DNA of 64,000 nt from Amblyomma americanum (Eukaryota; Arthropoda; Arachnida; Ixodida; Ixodidae): NCBI RefSeq assembly GCF_052857255.1, contig NC_135504.1:142378121-142442120 (forward strand), given 5' to 3'. Made by a program: the position numbers and the translations under genes. The notes under the pieces are model-generated. The model worked only from the letters and a program-made list of their open reading frames with translations, was not told the DNA's origin and did not search any database. Of the stretch, positions 24,101-37,100 are shown in pieces. Within the stretch, counting starts at the first letter, position 1. Every line of letters begins with the position of its first letter.

Positions 24101-25610
24101 ACTCCGTGCTTGAAACACACCGCGCTGGAGAAACTCCGCGTTGGAGAAAGTCCGCGTTGGAGAATGTCCGCGTTGGAGAAAGTCCGCGCTGGAGAAACTC
24201 CGCGTTGGATAAACTCCGCGCTGGAGAAACTCCGGGCTGGAGAAACTCCGCGCTGGAGAAACTCCGTGTTGGAGAAACTCCGTGTTGGAGAAACTCCGTG
24301 TTGGAGAAACTCCGTGTTGGAGAAACTCCGTGTTGGAGAAACTCCGCGTTGGAGAAAGTCCGCGTTGGAGAAAGTCCGCGCTGGAGAAACTCCGCGCTGG
24401 AGAAACTCCGCGCTGGAGAAACTCCGCGTTTGAGAAACTCCGAACTGGAGAAACTCCGCGCTGGAGATACTCTTCGGTGGAGAAACTCCGCGCTGGAGAA
24501 ACTCCGTGCTGCATAAAATCTGCGCTGGAGAAACTCCGGACTGGAGAAACTCCGCGCAGGAGAAACTCCGTGCTGGACAAACTCCACGCTGGAGAAACTC
24601 CGTGTTGGAGAAACTCTGCGCTGGAGAAAAATCGCGTTGGAGAAACTGCGCGTTGGAGAAACTCCGCGTTGGAGAAACTCCGCGTTGGAGAAAGTCCGCG
24701 TTGGAGAAAGTCCGCGTTGGAGAGAGTCCGCGATGGAGGAATTCCGCGCTGGAGAAACTCCGCGTTTGAGAAACTCCGAACTGGAGAAACTCCGCGATGG
24801 AGAAACTCCGCGCTGGAGAAACTCCGTGTTGGAGAAACTTCGTGTTGGGGAAACTTCGCGTTGGAGAAACTCCGCCTTGGAGAAACTTCGCTTTGAAGAA
24901 ACGGCGCGTTGGAGAAACTCCGCGTTAGAGAAACTCCGCGCTTGAAACACCGCCCCGGGGAAACTCCGCGTTGGAGAAAGTCCGCGATGGAGAAGGTCCG
25001 CGTTGGAGAAAGTCCGCGTTGGAGAAAGTCCGCGTTGGAGAAACTCCGCGTTGTATAAACTCCGCGCTGGAGAAACTCAGCGATGGAGAAACTCCGCGAC
25101 GGACAAACTCCGCGATGGAGAAACTCCGCGCTTGAGAAACTCCGTGTTGGAGATACTCCGCGCTGGAGAAACCTCGCGTTGGAGAAACTGCGCGTTGGAG
25201 AAACTTCGCTTTGAAGAAACGGCGCGTTGGAGAAACTCCGCGTTAGAGAAACTCCGCGCTTGAAACACACCGCGCTGGAGAAACTCCGCGTTGGAGAAAG
25301 TCCTCGTCGGAGAAGGTCCGCGTTGGAGAAAGTCCGCGTTGGAGAAAATCCGTGTTGTAGAAACTCCGCCTTGGAGAAACTTCGCGTTGAAGAAACGGCG
25401 CTTTGGAGATACTCCGCGTTGGAGAAACTCCGCGCTTGAAACACACCGCGCTGGAGAAACTCCGCGTTGGAGAAAGTCCGCGTTGGAGAAGGTCCGCGTT
25501 GGAGAAAGTCCGCGTTGGAGAAAGTCCGCGTTGGAGAAACTCCGCGTTGAAGAAAGTCCGCGTTTGAGAAAGTCCGCGCTGGAGAAACTCCGCGTTGTAT
25601 AAACTCCGCG
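21195..25610 (+). repeat. About 4.8-5.0-kb higher-order repeat, copy B2
   Basis: This tandem neighbour of B1 has the same order of diagnostic monomers. Relative to B1 it lacks 64 bases near 23,877, where CTTCGCGTTGGAGAAAG jumps past four monomers present at about 18,920-18,985. It also lacks a 48-base stretch near 24,085 that is present in its 10-kb duplicate at about 38,600. It carries five successive GTGTTGG monomers at about 24,266-24,335 and the CCCCGGGG-bearing monomer at 24,953-24,960, which B1 lacks. Confidence 0.88.
24953..24960. repeat. Private CCCCGGGG palindrome inside a damaged monomer
   Basis: The usual CTTGAAACACACCGCG unit followed by CTGG is replaced by CTTGAAACACCGCCCCGGGG, shorter by two bases with G-to-C and T-to-C type changes. 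A less altered relative, CACACCGCGCCGGGG, occurs near 43,241. The same palindrome at 39,508-39,515 in the 10-kb duplicate makes it a useful marker of that event. Confidence 0.9.
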
Positions 25611-26620
25611 CTGAAGAAACTCCGCGCTGGAGCAACTCCGCATTGGAAAAACTCCGCGCTGGAGAAACTCCGTGCTGCATAAAATCTGCGCTGGAGAAAC
25701 TCCGGGCTGGAGAACTCCGCGCTGGAGAAACTCCGTGCTGGACAAACTTCGCGCTGGAGAAACTCCGTGTTGGAGAAACTCCGCGCTGAAGAAACTCCGC
25801 GTTGGAGAAAGTCCAAGTTGGAGAAGGTCCGCGTTGGAGAAAGTCCGCGTTGGAGAAAGTCCGCGTTTGAGAAACACCGCGTTGAAGAAAGTCCGCGATG
25901 GAGAAACTCCGCGCTGGAGAAACTCCGCGTTTGAGAAACTCTGAACTGGAGAAACTCCGCGATGGAGACACTCCGCGCTGGAGAAACTCCGCGTTCGAGA
26001 AACTCCGCGCTTGAAACACACCGCGCTGGAGAAACTCCGCGTTGGATAAAGTCCGCGTCGGAGAAGGTCCGCGTTGGAAAAACTCCGCGTTGGAGAAACT
26101 CCCTGTTGTAGAAACTCCGCTTTGGAGAAACTTCGCGTTGAAGAAACGGAGCGTTGGAGATTCTCCGCGTTGGAGAAACTCCGCACTTGAAACACACCGC
26201 GCTGGAGAAACTCCGCGTTGGAGAAAGTCCGCGTTGGAGAAGGTCCGCGTTGGAGAAAGTCCGCGTTGGAGAAAGTCCGCGTTGGAGAAACTCCGCGTTG
26301 AAGAAAGTCCGCGTTGGAGAAAGTCCGCGCTGGAGAAACTCCGCGTTGTATAAACTCCGCGCTGGAGAAACTCCGCGATGGAGAAACTCCGCGACGGACA
26401 AACTCCGCGATGGAAAAACTCCGCGTTGGAGAAAAGTCCGCTCTGGAGAAACTCTACGCTGAAGAAACTCCGCGCTGAAGCAACTCCGCGTTGGAGAAAC
26501 TCCGCGCTGGAGAAACTCCGTGCTGCATAAAATCTGCGCTGGAGAAACTCCGGGCTGGAGAAACTCCGCGCTGGAGAAACTCCGTGCTGGACAAACTCCG
26601 CGCTGGAGAAACTCCGTGTT

Positions 26621-29600
26621 GGAGAAACTCCGCGCTGGAGAAACTCCGCGTTGGAGAAAATTTGTGTTGTAGAAACTCCGCCTTGGAGAAACTTCGCGTT
26701 GAAGAAACGGCGCGTTGGAGATACTCCGCGTTGGAGAAACTACGCGCTTGAAACACACCGCGCTGGAGAAACTCCGCGTTGGAGAAAGTCCGCGTTGGAG
26801 AAGGTCCGCGTTGGAGAAAGTCCGCGTTGGAGAAAGTCCGCGTTGAAGAAAGTCCGAGTTGGAGAAAGTCCGCGCTGGAGAAACTCTGCGTTGTATAAAC
26901 TCCGCGCTGGAGAAACTCCGCGATGGAGAAACTCCGCGACGGACAAACTCCGCGATGGAGAAACTCCGCGTTGGAGAAAAGTCCGCTCTGGAGAAACTCT
27001 ACGCTGAAGAAACTCCGCGCTGGAGCAACTCCGCGTTGGAGAAACTCCGCGCTGGAGAAACTCCGTGCTGCATAAAATCTGCGCTGGAGAAACTCCGGGC
27101 TGGAGAACTCCGCGCTGGAGAAACTCCGTGCTGGACAAAGTCCGCGCTGGAGAAACTCCGTGTTGGAGAAACTCCGCGCTGGAGAAACTCCGCGTTGGAG
27201 AAACTCCGCGCTTGAAACACACCGCGCTGGAGAAACTCCGCGTTGGAGAAAGTCCGCGTCGGAGAAGGTCCGCGTTGGAGAAACTCCACGTTGGAGAAAC
27301 TCCGTGTTGTAGAAACTCCGCTTTGGAGAAACTTCGCGTTGAAGAAACGGCGCGTTGGATTCTCCGCGTTGGAAAAACTCCGCACTTGAAACAAACCGCG
27401 CTGGAGAAACTCCGCGTTGGAGAAAGTCCGCGTTGGAGAAGGTCCGCGTTGGAGAAAGTCCGCGTTGGAGAAACTCCGCGTTGAAGAAAGTGCGCGTTGG
27501 AGAAAGTCCGCACTGGAGAAACTCCGCGTTGTATAAACTCCGCGATGAAGAAAGCTCTACGCTGAAGAAACTCCGCGCTAGAGCAACTCCGCGTTCGAGA
27601 AACTCCCCGCTGGAGAAACTCCGTGCTGCACAAAATCTGCGCTGGAGAAACTCCGGGCTGGAGAAACTCCGTGTTGGAGAATCTCCGCGCTGGAGAAACT
27701 TCGCGTTGGAGAAACTGCGCGTTGAAGAAACTCCACGTTGGAGAAACTCCGCGTTGGAGAAAGTCCGCGTTGGAGAAAGTCCGTGTTGGAGAAAGTCCGC
27801 GTTGGAGAGTGTCCGCGATGGAGAAACTCCGCGCTGGAGAAACTCCGTGGTGGGGAAACTTCGCGTTGGAGAAGCGGCGCGTTGGAGAAGCTCCTCGTTG
27901 GAGAAACACCGCGCTTGAAACACACCGCGCTGGAGAAACTCCGCGTTGGAGAAAGTCCGCGTTGGAGAAACTCCGCGTTGTATAAACTCAGCGGTGGAGA
28001 AACTCCGCGATGAAGAAAGTCCGCGACGAACAAATTCCGCGATGGAGAAACTCCGCGTTGGAGAAAAGTCCGCTCTGGAGAAATTCTACGCTGGAGAAAC
28101 TCCGCGCTATAGCAACTCCGCGTTGGAGAAACTCCGCGCTGGAGAAACTCCGTGCTGCATAAAATCTGCGCTGGAGAAACTCCGGGCTGGAGAAACTCCG
28201 CGCTGGACAAACTCCGCGCTGGTGAAACTCCGTGTTGGAGAAACTCCGCGCTGGAGAAACTGCGCGTTGGAGAAACTCCGCGTTTGAGAAACTCCGAACT
28301 GGAGAAACTCCGCGATGGAGAAACTCCGCGCTGGAGAAACTCCGCGATGGAGACACTCCGCGCAGGAGAAACTGCGTGTTCGGGAAACTTCGCGTTGGAG
28401 AAACGGCGCGTTGGAGAAGCTCCCCGTTGGAGAAACTCCGCGCTTGAAACACACCGCGCTGGAGAAACTCCGCGTTGGAGAAAGTCCGCGTTGGAGAATG
28501 TCCGCGTTGGAGAAAGTCCGCGCTGGAGAAACTCCGCGTTGGATAAACTCCGCGCTGGAGAAACTCCGGGCTGGAGAAACTCCGCGCTGGAGAAACTCTG
28601 TGTTGGAGAAACTCCGCGCTGGAGAAACAACGCGTTGGATAAACTCCGCGCTGGAGAAACTCCGGGCTGGAGAAACTCCGCGCTGGAGAAACTCTGTGTT
28701 GGAGAAACTCCGTGTTGGAGAAACTCCGTGTTGGAGAAACTCCGTGTTGGAGAAACTTCGCGTTGGAGAATCTCCGCGTTGGAGAAAGTCCGCGCTGGAG
28801 AAACTCCGCGCTGGAGAAACTCCGCGTTTGAGAAACTCCGAACTGGAGAAACTCCGCGCTGGAGATACTCCTCGGTGGAGAAACTCCGCACTGGAGATAC
28901 TCCGTGCTGCATAAAATCTGCGCTTGAGAAACTCCGGACTGGAGAAACTCCGCGCAGGAGAAACTCCGTGCTGGACAAACTCCGCGCTGGAGAAACTCCG
29001 TGTTGGAGAAACTCCGCGCTGGAGAAAAATCGCGTTGGAGAAACTGCGCGTTGGAGAAACTGCGCGTTGGAGAAACTCCGCTTTGGAGAAAGTCCGAGTT
29101 GGAGAAAGTCCGCGCTGGAGAAACTCTGCGTTGTATAAACTCCGCGCTGGAGAAACTCCGCGATGGAGAAACTCCGCGACGGACAAACTCCCCGATGGAG
29201 AAACTCCGCGTTGGAGAAAAGTCTGCTCTGGAGAAACTCTACGCTGAAGAAACTCCGCGCTGGAGCAACTCCGCGTTGGAGAAACTCCGCGCTGGAGAAA
29301 CTCCGTGCTGCATAAATTCTGCGCTGGAGAAACTCCGGGCTGGAGAACTCCGCGCTGGAGAAACTCCGTGCTGGACAAACTCCGCGCTGGAGAAACTCCG
29401 TGTTGGAGAAACTCCGCGCTGGAGAAACTCCGCGTTGGAGAAAGTCCACGTTGGAGAAGGTCCGCGTTAGAGAAAGTCCGCGTTGGAGAAAGTCCGCTTT
29501 TGAGAAACACCGCGTTGAAGAAAGTCCGCGTTTGAGAAAGTCCGCGCTGGAGAAACTCCGCGTTGTATAAACTCCGCGCTGGAGAAACTCCGCGATGGAG

Positions 29601-31150
29601 AAACTCCTCGACGGACAAACTCCGCGATGGAGAAATTCCGCGTTGGAGGAAAGTCCGCGTTGGAGAAAAATCCGCGTTAGAGAAAAGTCCGCTCTGGAGA
29701 AACTCTATGCTGGAGAAACTCCGCGCTGGAGCAACTCCGCGTTGGAGAAACTTTGCGCTGGAGAAACTCCGAGTTGGAGAAACTCCGCGCTAGAGAAACT
29801 TCGCGTTGGAGAAACTGCGCGTTGGAGAAACTCCGCTTTGAAGAAACTCCGCGTTGGACAAAGTCCGCGTTGGAGAAAGTCCGCGTTGGTGAGAGTCGGT
29901 GATGGAGAAACTCCGCGCTGGAGAAACTACGCGTTTGAGAAACTCCGAACTGGAGAAACTCCGCGATGGAGACATTCCGCGCTGGAGAAACTACGCATTT
30001 GAGAAACTCCGAACTGGAGAAACTCCGCGATGGAGACAATCCGCGCTGGAGAAACTCCGCGCTGAAGAAACTCCGTGTAGGAGAAACTCCGTGTTGGAGA
30101 AACTTCGCGTTGGAGAAACGGCGCGTTGGAGAAACTCCGCGTTGGAGAAACTCCGCGCTTGAAACACACCGCGCTGGAGAAACTCCGCGTTGGAGAAAGT
30201 CCGCTTTGGAGAATGTCCGCGTTGGAGAAAGTCCGCGTTGGAGAAACTCCGCGTTGAAGAAAGTCCGCGTTGGAGAAAGTCCGCGCTGGAGAAACTCCGC
30301 GTTGTATAAACTCCGCGCTGGAGAAACTCCGCGATGGAGAAACTCCGCGACGGACAAACTCCGCGATGGAAAAACTCCGCGTTGGAGAAAAGTCCGCTCT
30401 GGAGAAACTCTACGCTGAAGAAACTCCGCGCTGAAGCAACTCCGCGTTGGAGAAACTCCGCGCTGGAGAAACTCCGTGCTGCATAAAATCTGCGCTGGAG
30501 AAACTCCGGGCTGGAGAAACTCCGCGCTGGAGAAACTCCGTGCTGGACAAACTCCGCGCTGGAGAAACTCCGTGTTGGAGAAACTCCGCGCTGGAGAAAC
30601 TCCGCGTTGGAGAAAATTTGTGTTGTAGAAACTCCGCCTTGGAGAAACTTCGCGTTGAAGAAACGGCGCGTTGGAGATACTCCGCGTTGGAGAAACTACG
30701 CGCTTGAAACACACCGCGCTGGAGAAACTCCGCGTTGGAGAAAGTCCGCGTTGGAGAAGGTCCGCGTTGGAGAAAGTCCGCGTTGGAGAAAGTCCGCGTT
30801 GAAGAAAGTCCGAGTTGGAGAAAGTCCGCGCTGGAGAAACTCTGCGTTGTATAAACTCCGCGCTGGAGAAACTCCGCGATGGAGAAACTCCGCGACGGAC
30901 AAACTCCGCGATGGAGAAACTCCGCGTTGGAGAAAAGTCCGCTCTGGAGAAACTCTACGCTGAAGAAACTCCGCGCTGGAGCAACTCCGCGTTGGAGAAA
31001 CTCCGCGCTGGAGAAACTCCGTGCTGCATAAAATCTGCGCTGGAGAAACTCCGGGCTGGAGAACTCCGCGCTGGAGAAACTCCGTGCTGGACAAAGTCCG
31101 CGCTGGAGAAACTCCGTGTTGGAGAAACTCCGCGCTGGAGAAACTCCGCG
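26621..31150 (+). repeat. Spacer satellite between the two 10-kb duplicates, built from extra copies of their left part
   Basis: The region separating the 10-kb duplicates is itself duplicated material. The stretch 26,655-30,230 matches 15,770-19,340 at offsets 10,887 and then 10,885. At about 30,230-30,300 the register changes, and 30,300-31,150 matches about 26,345-27,195 at an offset of 3,956 (26,491 to 30,447; 26,859 to 30,815; 27,065 to 31,021). The layout is that of a tandem unit of about 3.8-4.0 kb created when a B-type segment was re-copied next to itself. No unique sequence is present. Confidence 0.85.
27370..30230 (+). repeat. Third copy of the 16.5-19.3 kb segment
   Basis: This stretch matches 16,485-19,345 at an offset of 10,885 (16,693 to 27,578; 18,905 to 29,790) and 31,152-34,012 at 3,782 (27,578 to 31,360). 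The three copies are nearly identical; visible single differences include AAACAAACC near 27,390 for AAACACACC, and AAATTCTACG near 28,082 for AAACTCTACG. The shared GTTCGGGAAAC, ACAACGCG and GGAGGAAAG variants confirm homology beyond background satellite similarity. Confidence 0.88.
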
Positions 31151-34100
31151 TTGGAAAAACTCCGCACTTGAAACACACCGCGCTGGAGAAACTCCGCGTT
31201 GGAGAAAGTCCGCGTTGGAGAAGTTCCGCGTTGGAGAAAGTCCGCGTTGGAGAAACTCCGCGTTGAAGAAAGTGCGCGTTGGAGAAAGTCCGCACTGGAG
31301 AAACTCCGCGTTGTATAAACTCCGCGATGAAGAAAGCTCTACGCTGAAGAAACTCCGCGCTAGAGCAACTCCGCGTTCGAGAAACTCCCCGCTGGAGAAA
31401 CTCCGTGCTGCACAAAATCTGCGCTGGAGAAACTCCGGGCTGGAGAAACTCCGTGTTGGAGAATCTCCGCGCTGGAGAAACTTCGCGTTGGAGAAACTGC
31501 GCGTTGAAGAAACTCCACGTTGGAGAAACTCCGCGTTGGAGAAAGTCCGCGTTGGAGAAAGTCCGTGTTGGAGAAAGTCCGCGTTGGAGAGTGTCCGCGA
31601 TGGAGAAACTCCGCGCTGGAGAAACTCCGTGGTGGGGAAACTTCGCGTTGGAGAAGCGGCGCGTTGGAGAAGCTCCTCGTTGGAGAAACACCGCGCTTGA
31701 AACACACCGCGCTGGAGAAACTCCGCGTTGGAGAAAGTCCGCGTTGGAGAAACTCCGCGTTGTATAAACTCAGCGGTGGAGAAACTCCGCGATGAAGAAA
31801 GTCCGCGACGAACAAATTCCGCGATGGAGAAACTCCGCGTTGGAGAAAAGTCCGCTCTGGAGAAACTCTACGCTGGAGAAACTCCGCGCTATAGCAACTC
31901 CGCGTTGGAGAAACTCCGCGCTGGAGAAACTCCGTGCTGCATAAAATCTGCGCTGGAGAAACTCCGGGCTGGAGAAACTCCGCGCTGGACAAACTCCGCG
32001 CTGGTGAAACTCCGTGTTGGAGAAACTCCGCGCTGGAGAAACTGCGCGTTGGAGAAACTCCGCGTTTGAGAAACTCCGAACTGGAGAAACTCCGCGATGG
32101 AGAAACTCCGCGCTGGAGAAACTCCGCGATGGAGACACTCCGCGCAGGAGAAACTGCGTGTTCGGGAAACTTCGCGTTGGAGAAACGGCGCGTTGGAGAA
32201 GCTCCCCGTTGGAGAAACTCCGCGCTTGAAACACACCGCGCTGGAGAAACTCCGCGTTGGAGAAAGTCCGCGTTGGAGAATGTCCGCGTTGGAGAAAGTC
32301 CGCGCTGGAGAAACTCCGCGTTGGATAAACTCCGCGCTGGAGAAACTCCGGGCTGGAGAAACTCCGCGCTGGAGAAACTCTGTGTTGGAGAAACTCCGCG
32401 CTGGAGAAACAACGCGTTGGATAAACTCCGCGCTGGAGAAACTCCGGGCTGGAGAAACTCCGCGCTGGAGAAACTCTGTGTTGGAGAAACTCCGTGTTGG
32501 AGAAACTCCGTGTTGGAGAAACTCCGTGTTGGAGAAACTTCGCGTTGGAGAATCTCCGCGTTGGAGAAAGTCCGCGCTGGAGAAACTCCGCGCTGGAGAA
32601 ACTCCGCGTTTGAGAAACTCCGAACTGGAGAAACTCCGCGCTGGAGATACTCCTCGGTGGAGAAACTCCGCACTGGAGATACTCCGTGCTGCATAAAATC
32701 TGCGCTTGAGAAACTCCGGACTGGAGAAACTCCGCGCAGGAGAAACTCCGTGCTGGACAAACTCCGCGCTGGAGAAACTCCGTGTTGGAGAAACTCCGCG
32801 CTGGAGAAAAATCGCGTTGGAGAAACTGCGCGTTGGAGAAACTGCGCGTTGGAGAAACTCCGCTTTGGAGAAAGTCCGAGTTGGAGAAAGTCCGCGCTGG
32901 AGAAACTCTGCGTTGTATAAACTCCGCGCTGGAGAAACTCCGCGATGGAGAAACTCCGCGACGGACAAACTCCCCGATGGAGAAACTCCGCGTTGGAGAA
33001 AAGTCTGCTCTGGAGAAACTCTACGCTGAAGAAACTCCGCGCTGGAGCAACTCCGCGTTGGAGAAACTCCGCGCTGGAGAAACTCCGTGCTGCATAAATT
33101 CTGCGCTGGAGAAACTCCGGGCTGGAGAACTCCGCGCTGGAGAAACTCCGTGCTGGACAAACTCCGCGCTGGAGAAACTCCGTGTTGGAGAAACTCCGCG
33201 CTGGAGAAACTCCGCGTTGGAGAAAGTCCACGTTGGAGAAGGTCCGCGTTAGAGAAAGTCCGCGTTGGAGAAAGTCCGCTTTTGAGAAACACCGCGTTGA
33301 AGAAAGTCCGCGTTTGAGAAAGTCCGCGCTGGAGAAACTCCGCGTTGTATAAACTCCGCGCTGGAGAAACTCCGCGATGGAGAAACTCCTCGACGGACAA
33401 ACTCCGCGATGGAGAAATTCCGCGTTGGAGGAAAGTCCGCGTTGGAGAAAAATCCGCGTTAGAGAAAAGTCCGCTCTGGAGAAACTCTATGCTGGAGAAA
33501 CTCCGCGCTGGAGCAACTCCGCGTTGGAGAAACTTTGCGCTGGAGAAACTCCGAGTTGGAGAAACTCCGCGCTAGAGAAACTTCGCGTTGGAGAAACTGC
33601 GCGTTGGAGAAACTCCGCTTTGAAGAAACTCCGCGTTGGACAAAGTCCGCGTTGGAGAAAGTCCGCGTTGGTGAGAGTCGGTGATGGAGAAACTCCGCGC
33701 TGGAGAAACTACGCGTTTGAGAAACTCCGAACTGGAGAAACTCCGCGATGGAGACATTCCGCGCTGGAGAAACTACGCATTTGAGAAACTCCGAACTGGA
33801 GAAACTCCGCGATGGAGACAATCCGCGCTGGAGAAACTCCGCGCTGAAGAAACTCCGTGTAGGAGAAACTCCGTGTTGGAGAAACTTCGCGTTGGAGAAA
33901 CGGCGCGTTGGAGAAACTCCGCGTTGGAGAAACTCCGCGCTTGAAACACACCACGCTGGAGAAACTCCGCGTTGGAGAAAGTCCGCGTTGGAGAATGTCC
34001 GCGTTGGAGAAAGTCCGCGCTGGAGAAACTCCGCGTTGGATAAACTCCGCGCTGGAGAAACTCCGGGCTGGAGAAACTCCGCGCTGGAGAAACTCCGTGT

Positions 34101-37100
34101 TGGAGAAACTCCGTGTTGGAGAAACTCCGTGTTGGAGAAACTCCGTGTTGGAGAAACTCCGTGTTGGAGAAACTCCGCGTTGGAGAAAGTCCGCGTTGGA
34201 GAAAGTCCGCGCTGGAGAAACTCCGCGCTGGAGAAACTCCGCGCTGGAGAAACTCCGCGTTTGAGAAACTCCGAACTGGAGAAACTCCGCGCTGGAGATA
34301 CTCCTCGGTGGAGAAACTCCGCGCTGGAGAAACTCCGTGCTGCATAAAATCTGCGCTGGAGAAACTCCGGACTGGAGAAACTCCGCGCAGGAGAAACTCC
34401 GTGCTGGACAAACTCCACGCTGGAGAAACTCCGTGTTGGAGAAACTCTGCGCTGGAGAAAAATCGCGTTGGAGAAACTGCGCGTTGGAGAAACTCCGCGT
34501 TGGAGAAACTCCGCGTTGGAGAAAGTCCGCGTTGGAGAAAGTCCGCGTTGGAGAGAGTCCGCGATGGAGAAATTCCGCGCTGGAGAAACTCCGCGTTTGA
34601 GAAACTCCGAACTGGAGAAACTCCGCGATGGAGAAACTCCCCGCTGGAGAAACTCCGTGTTGGAGAAACTTCGTGTTGAGGAAACTTCGCGTTGGAGAAA
34701 CTCCGCCTTGGAGAAACTTCGCTTTGAAGAAACGGCGCGTTGGAGAAACTCCGCGCTTGAAACACACCGCGCTGGAGAAACTCCGCGTTGGAGAAAGTCC
34801 GCGATGGAGAAGGTCCGCGTTGGAGAAAGTCCGCGTTGGAGAAAGTCCGCGTTGGAGAAAGTCCGCGTTGGAGAAACTCCGCGTTGTATAAACTCCGCGC
34901 TGGAGAAACTCCGCGATGGAGAAACTCCGCGAAGGACAAACTCCGCGATGGAGAAACTCCGCGCTTGAGAAACTCCGTGTTGGAGATACTCCGCGCTGGA
35001 GAAACCTCGCGTTGGAGAAACTGCGCTTTGGAGAAACTTCGCTTTGAAGAAACGGCGCGTTGGAGAAACTCCGCGTTAGAGAAACTCCGCGCTTGAAACA
35101 CACCGCACTGGAGAAACTCCGCGTTGGAGAAAGTCCGCGTCGGAGAAGGTCCGCGTTGGAGAAAGTCCGCGTTGGAGAAAATCCGTGTTGTAGAAACTCC
35201 GCCTTGGAGAAACTTCGCGTTGAAGAAACGGCGCGTTGGAGATACTCCGCGTTGGAGAAACTCCGCGCTTGAAACACACCGCGCTGGAGAAACTACGCGT
35301 TGGAGAAAGTCCGCGTTGGAGAAGGTCCGCGTTGGAGAAAGTCCGCGTTGGAGAAAGTCCGCGTTGGAGAAACTCCGCGTTGAAGAAAGTCCGCGTTTGA
35401 GAAAGTCCGCACTGGAGAAACTCCGCGTTGTATAAACTCCGCGCTGGAGAATCTCCGCGATGGAGAAACTCCGCGACGGACAAACTCCGCGATGTAGAAA
35501 CTCCGCGTTGGAGAAAAGTTCGCTCTGGAGAAACTCTACGCTTTAGAAACTCCGCGCTGGAGCAACTCCGCGTTGGAGAAACTCCGCGCTGGAGAAACTC
35601 CGTGCTGCATAAAATCTGCGCTGGAGAAACTCCGGGCTGGAGAAACTCCGCGCTGGAGAAACTTCGTGCTGGACAAACTCCGCGCTGTAGAAACTCCGTG
35701 TTGGAGCAACTCCGCGCTGGAGAAACTTCGCGTTGGAGAAACTGCGCGTTGGAGAAACTCCGCGTTGGAGAAACTCCGCTTTGGAGAAAGTCCGCGTTGG
35801 AGAAAGTCCGCGTTGGAGAAAGTCCGCGTTGGAGAGAGTCCGCGATGGAGAAACTCCTCGGTGGAGAAACTCCGCGCTGGAGAAACTCCGTGCTGCATAA
35901 AATCTGCGCTGGAGAAACTCCGGGCTGGAGAACTCCGCGCTGGAGAAACTCCGTGCTGGACAAAGTCCGCGCTGGAGAAACTCCGTGTTGGAGAAACTCC
36001 GCGCTGGAGAAACTCCGCGTTGGAGAAACTCCGCGCTTGAAACACACCGCGCTGGAGAAACTCCGCGTTGGAGAAAGTCCGCGTTGGAGAAAGTCCGCGT
36101 TGGAGAAACTCCGCGTTGAAGAAAGTGCGCGTTGGAGAAAGTCCGCACTGGAGAAACTCCGCATTGTATAAACTCCGCGATGAAGAAAGCTCTACGCTGA
36201 AGAAACTCCGCGCTAGAGCAACTCCGCGTTCGAGAAACTCCGCGCTGGAGAAACTCCGTGCTGCACAAAATCTGCGCTGGAGAAACTCCGGGCTGGAGAA
36301 ACTCCGTGTTGGAGAATCTCCGCGCTGGAGAAACTTCGCGTTGGAGAAACTGCGCGTTGAAGAAACTCCACGTTGGAGAAAGTCCGCGTTGGAGAAAGTC
36401 CGCGTTGGAGAGTGTCCGCGATGGAGAAACTCCGCGCTGGAGAAACTCCGTGGTGGGGAAACTTCGCGTTGGAGAAGCGGCGCGTTGGAGAAGCTCCTCG
36501 TTGGAGAAACACCGCGCTTGAAACACACCGCGCTGGAGAAACTCCGTGTTGGAGAAAGTCCGCGTTGGAGAAACTCCGCGTTGTATAAACTCAGCGGTGG
36601 AGAAACTCCGCGATGAAGAAAGTCCGCGACGAACAAACTCCGCGATGGAGAAACTCCGCGTTGGAGAAAAGTCCGCTCTGGAGAAACTCTACGCTGGAGA
36701 AACTCCGCGCTATAGCAACTCCGCGTTGGAGAAACTCCGCGCTGGAGAAACTCCGTGCTGCATAAAATCTGCGCTGGAGAAACTCCGGGCTGGAGAAACT
36801 CCGCGCTGGAGAAACTCCGTGCTGGACAAACTCCGCGCTGGTGAAACTCCGTGTTGGAGAAACTCCGCGCTGGAGAAACTTCGCGTTGGAGAAACTGCGC
36901 ATTGGAGAAACTCCGCGTTTGAGAAACTCCGAACTGGAGAAACTCCGCGATGGAGAAACTCCGCGCTGGAGAAACTCCGCGATGGAGACACTCCGCGCTG
37001 GAGAAACTGCGTGTTCGGGAAACTTCGCGTTGGAGAAACGGCGCGTTGGAGAAGCTCCCCGTTGGAGAAACTCCGCGCTTGAAACACACCGCGCTGGAGA

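Larger units (their letters stand above)
16500..26620 (+). repeat. 10-kb segmental duplication, copy 1
   Basis: This block of about 10 kb, containing both B1 and B2, recurs in direct orientation at about 31,150-41,175. The offset is 14,667 from 16,693 to about 21,330, then 14,523 (for example 23,369 to 37,892), and finally 14,555 (24,506 to 39,061; 26,154 to 40,709). The steps are -144, +48 and -16 bases, all whole monomers. The private palindrome CCCCGGGG at 24,953-24,960 is present in both copies at the expected place. Identity is very high between these indels. The match ends near 26,620, where GAGAAAC here reads GAGCAAC in copy 2. Confidence 0.9.

Noticed and set aside
24953..24960. CCCCGGGG as a regulatory or recombinase site
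   Set aside because: It is found only at this place and its duplicate at 39,508, and is explained by small changes in a CTTGAAACACACCGCG-CCGGGG monomer seen near 43,241.
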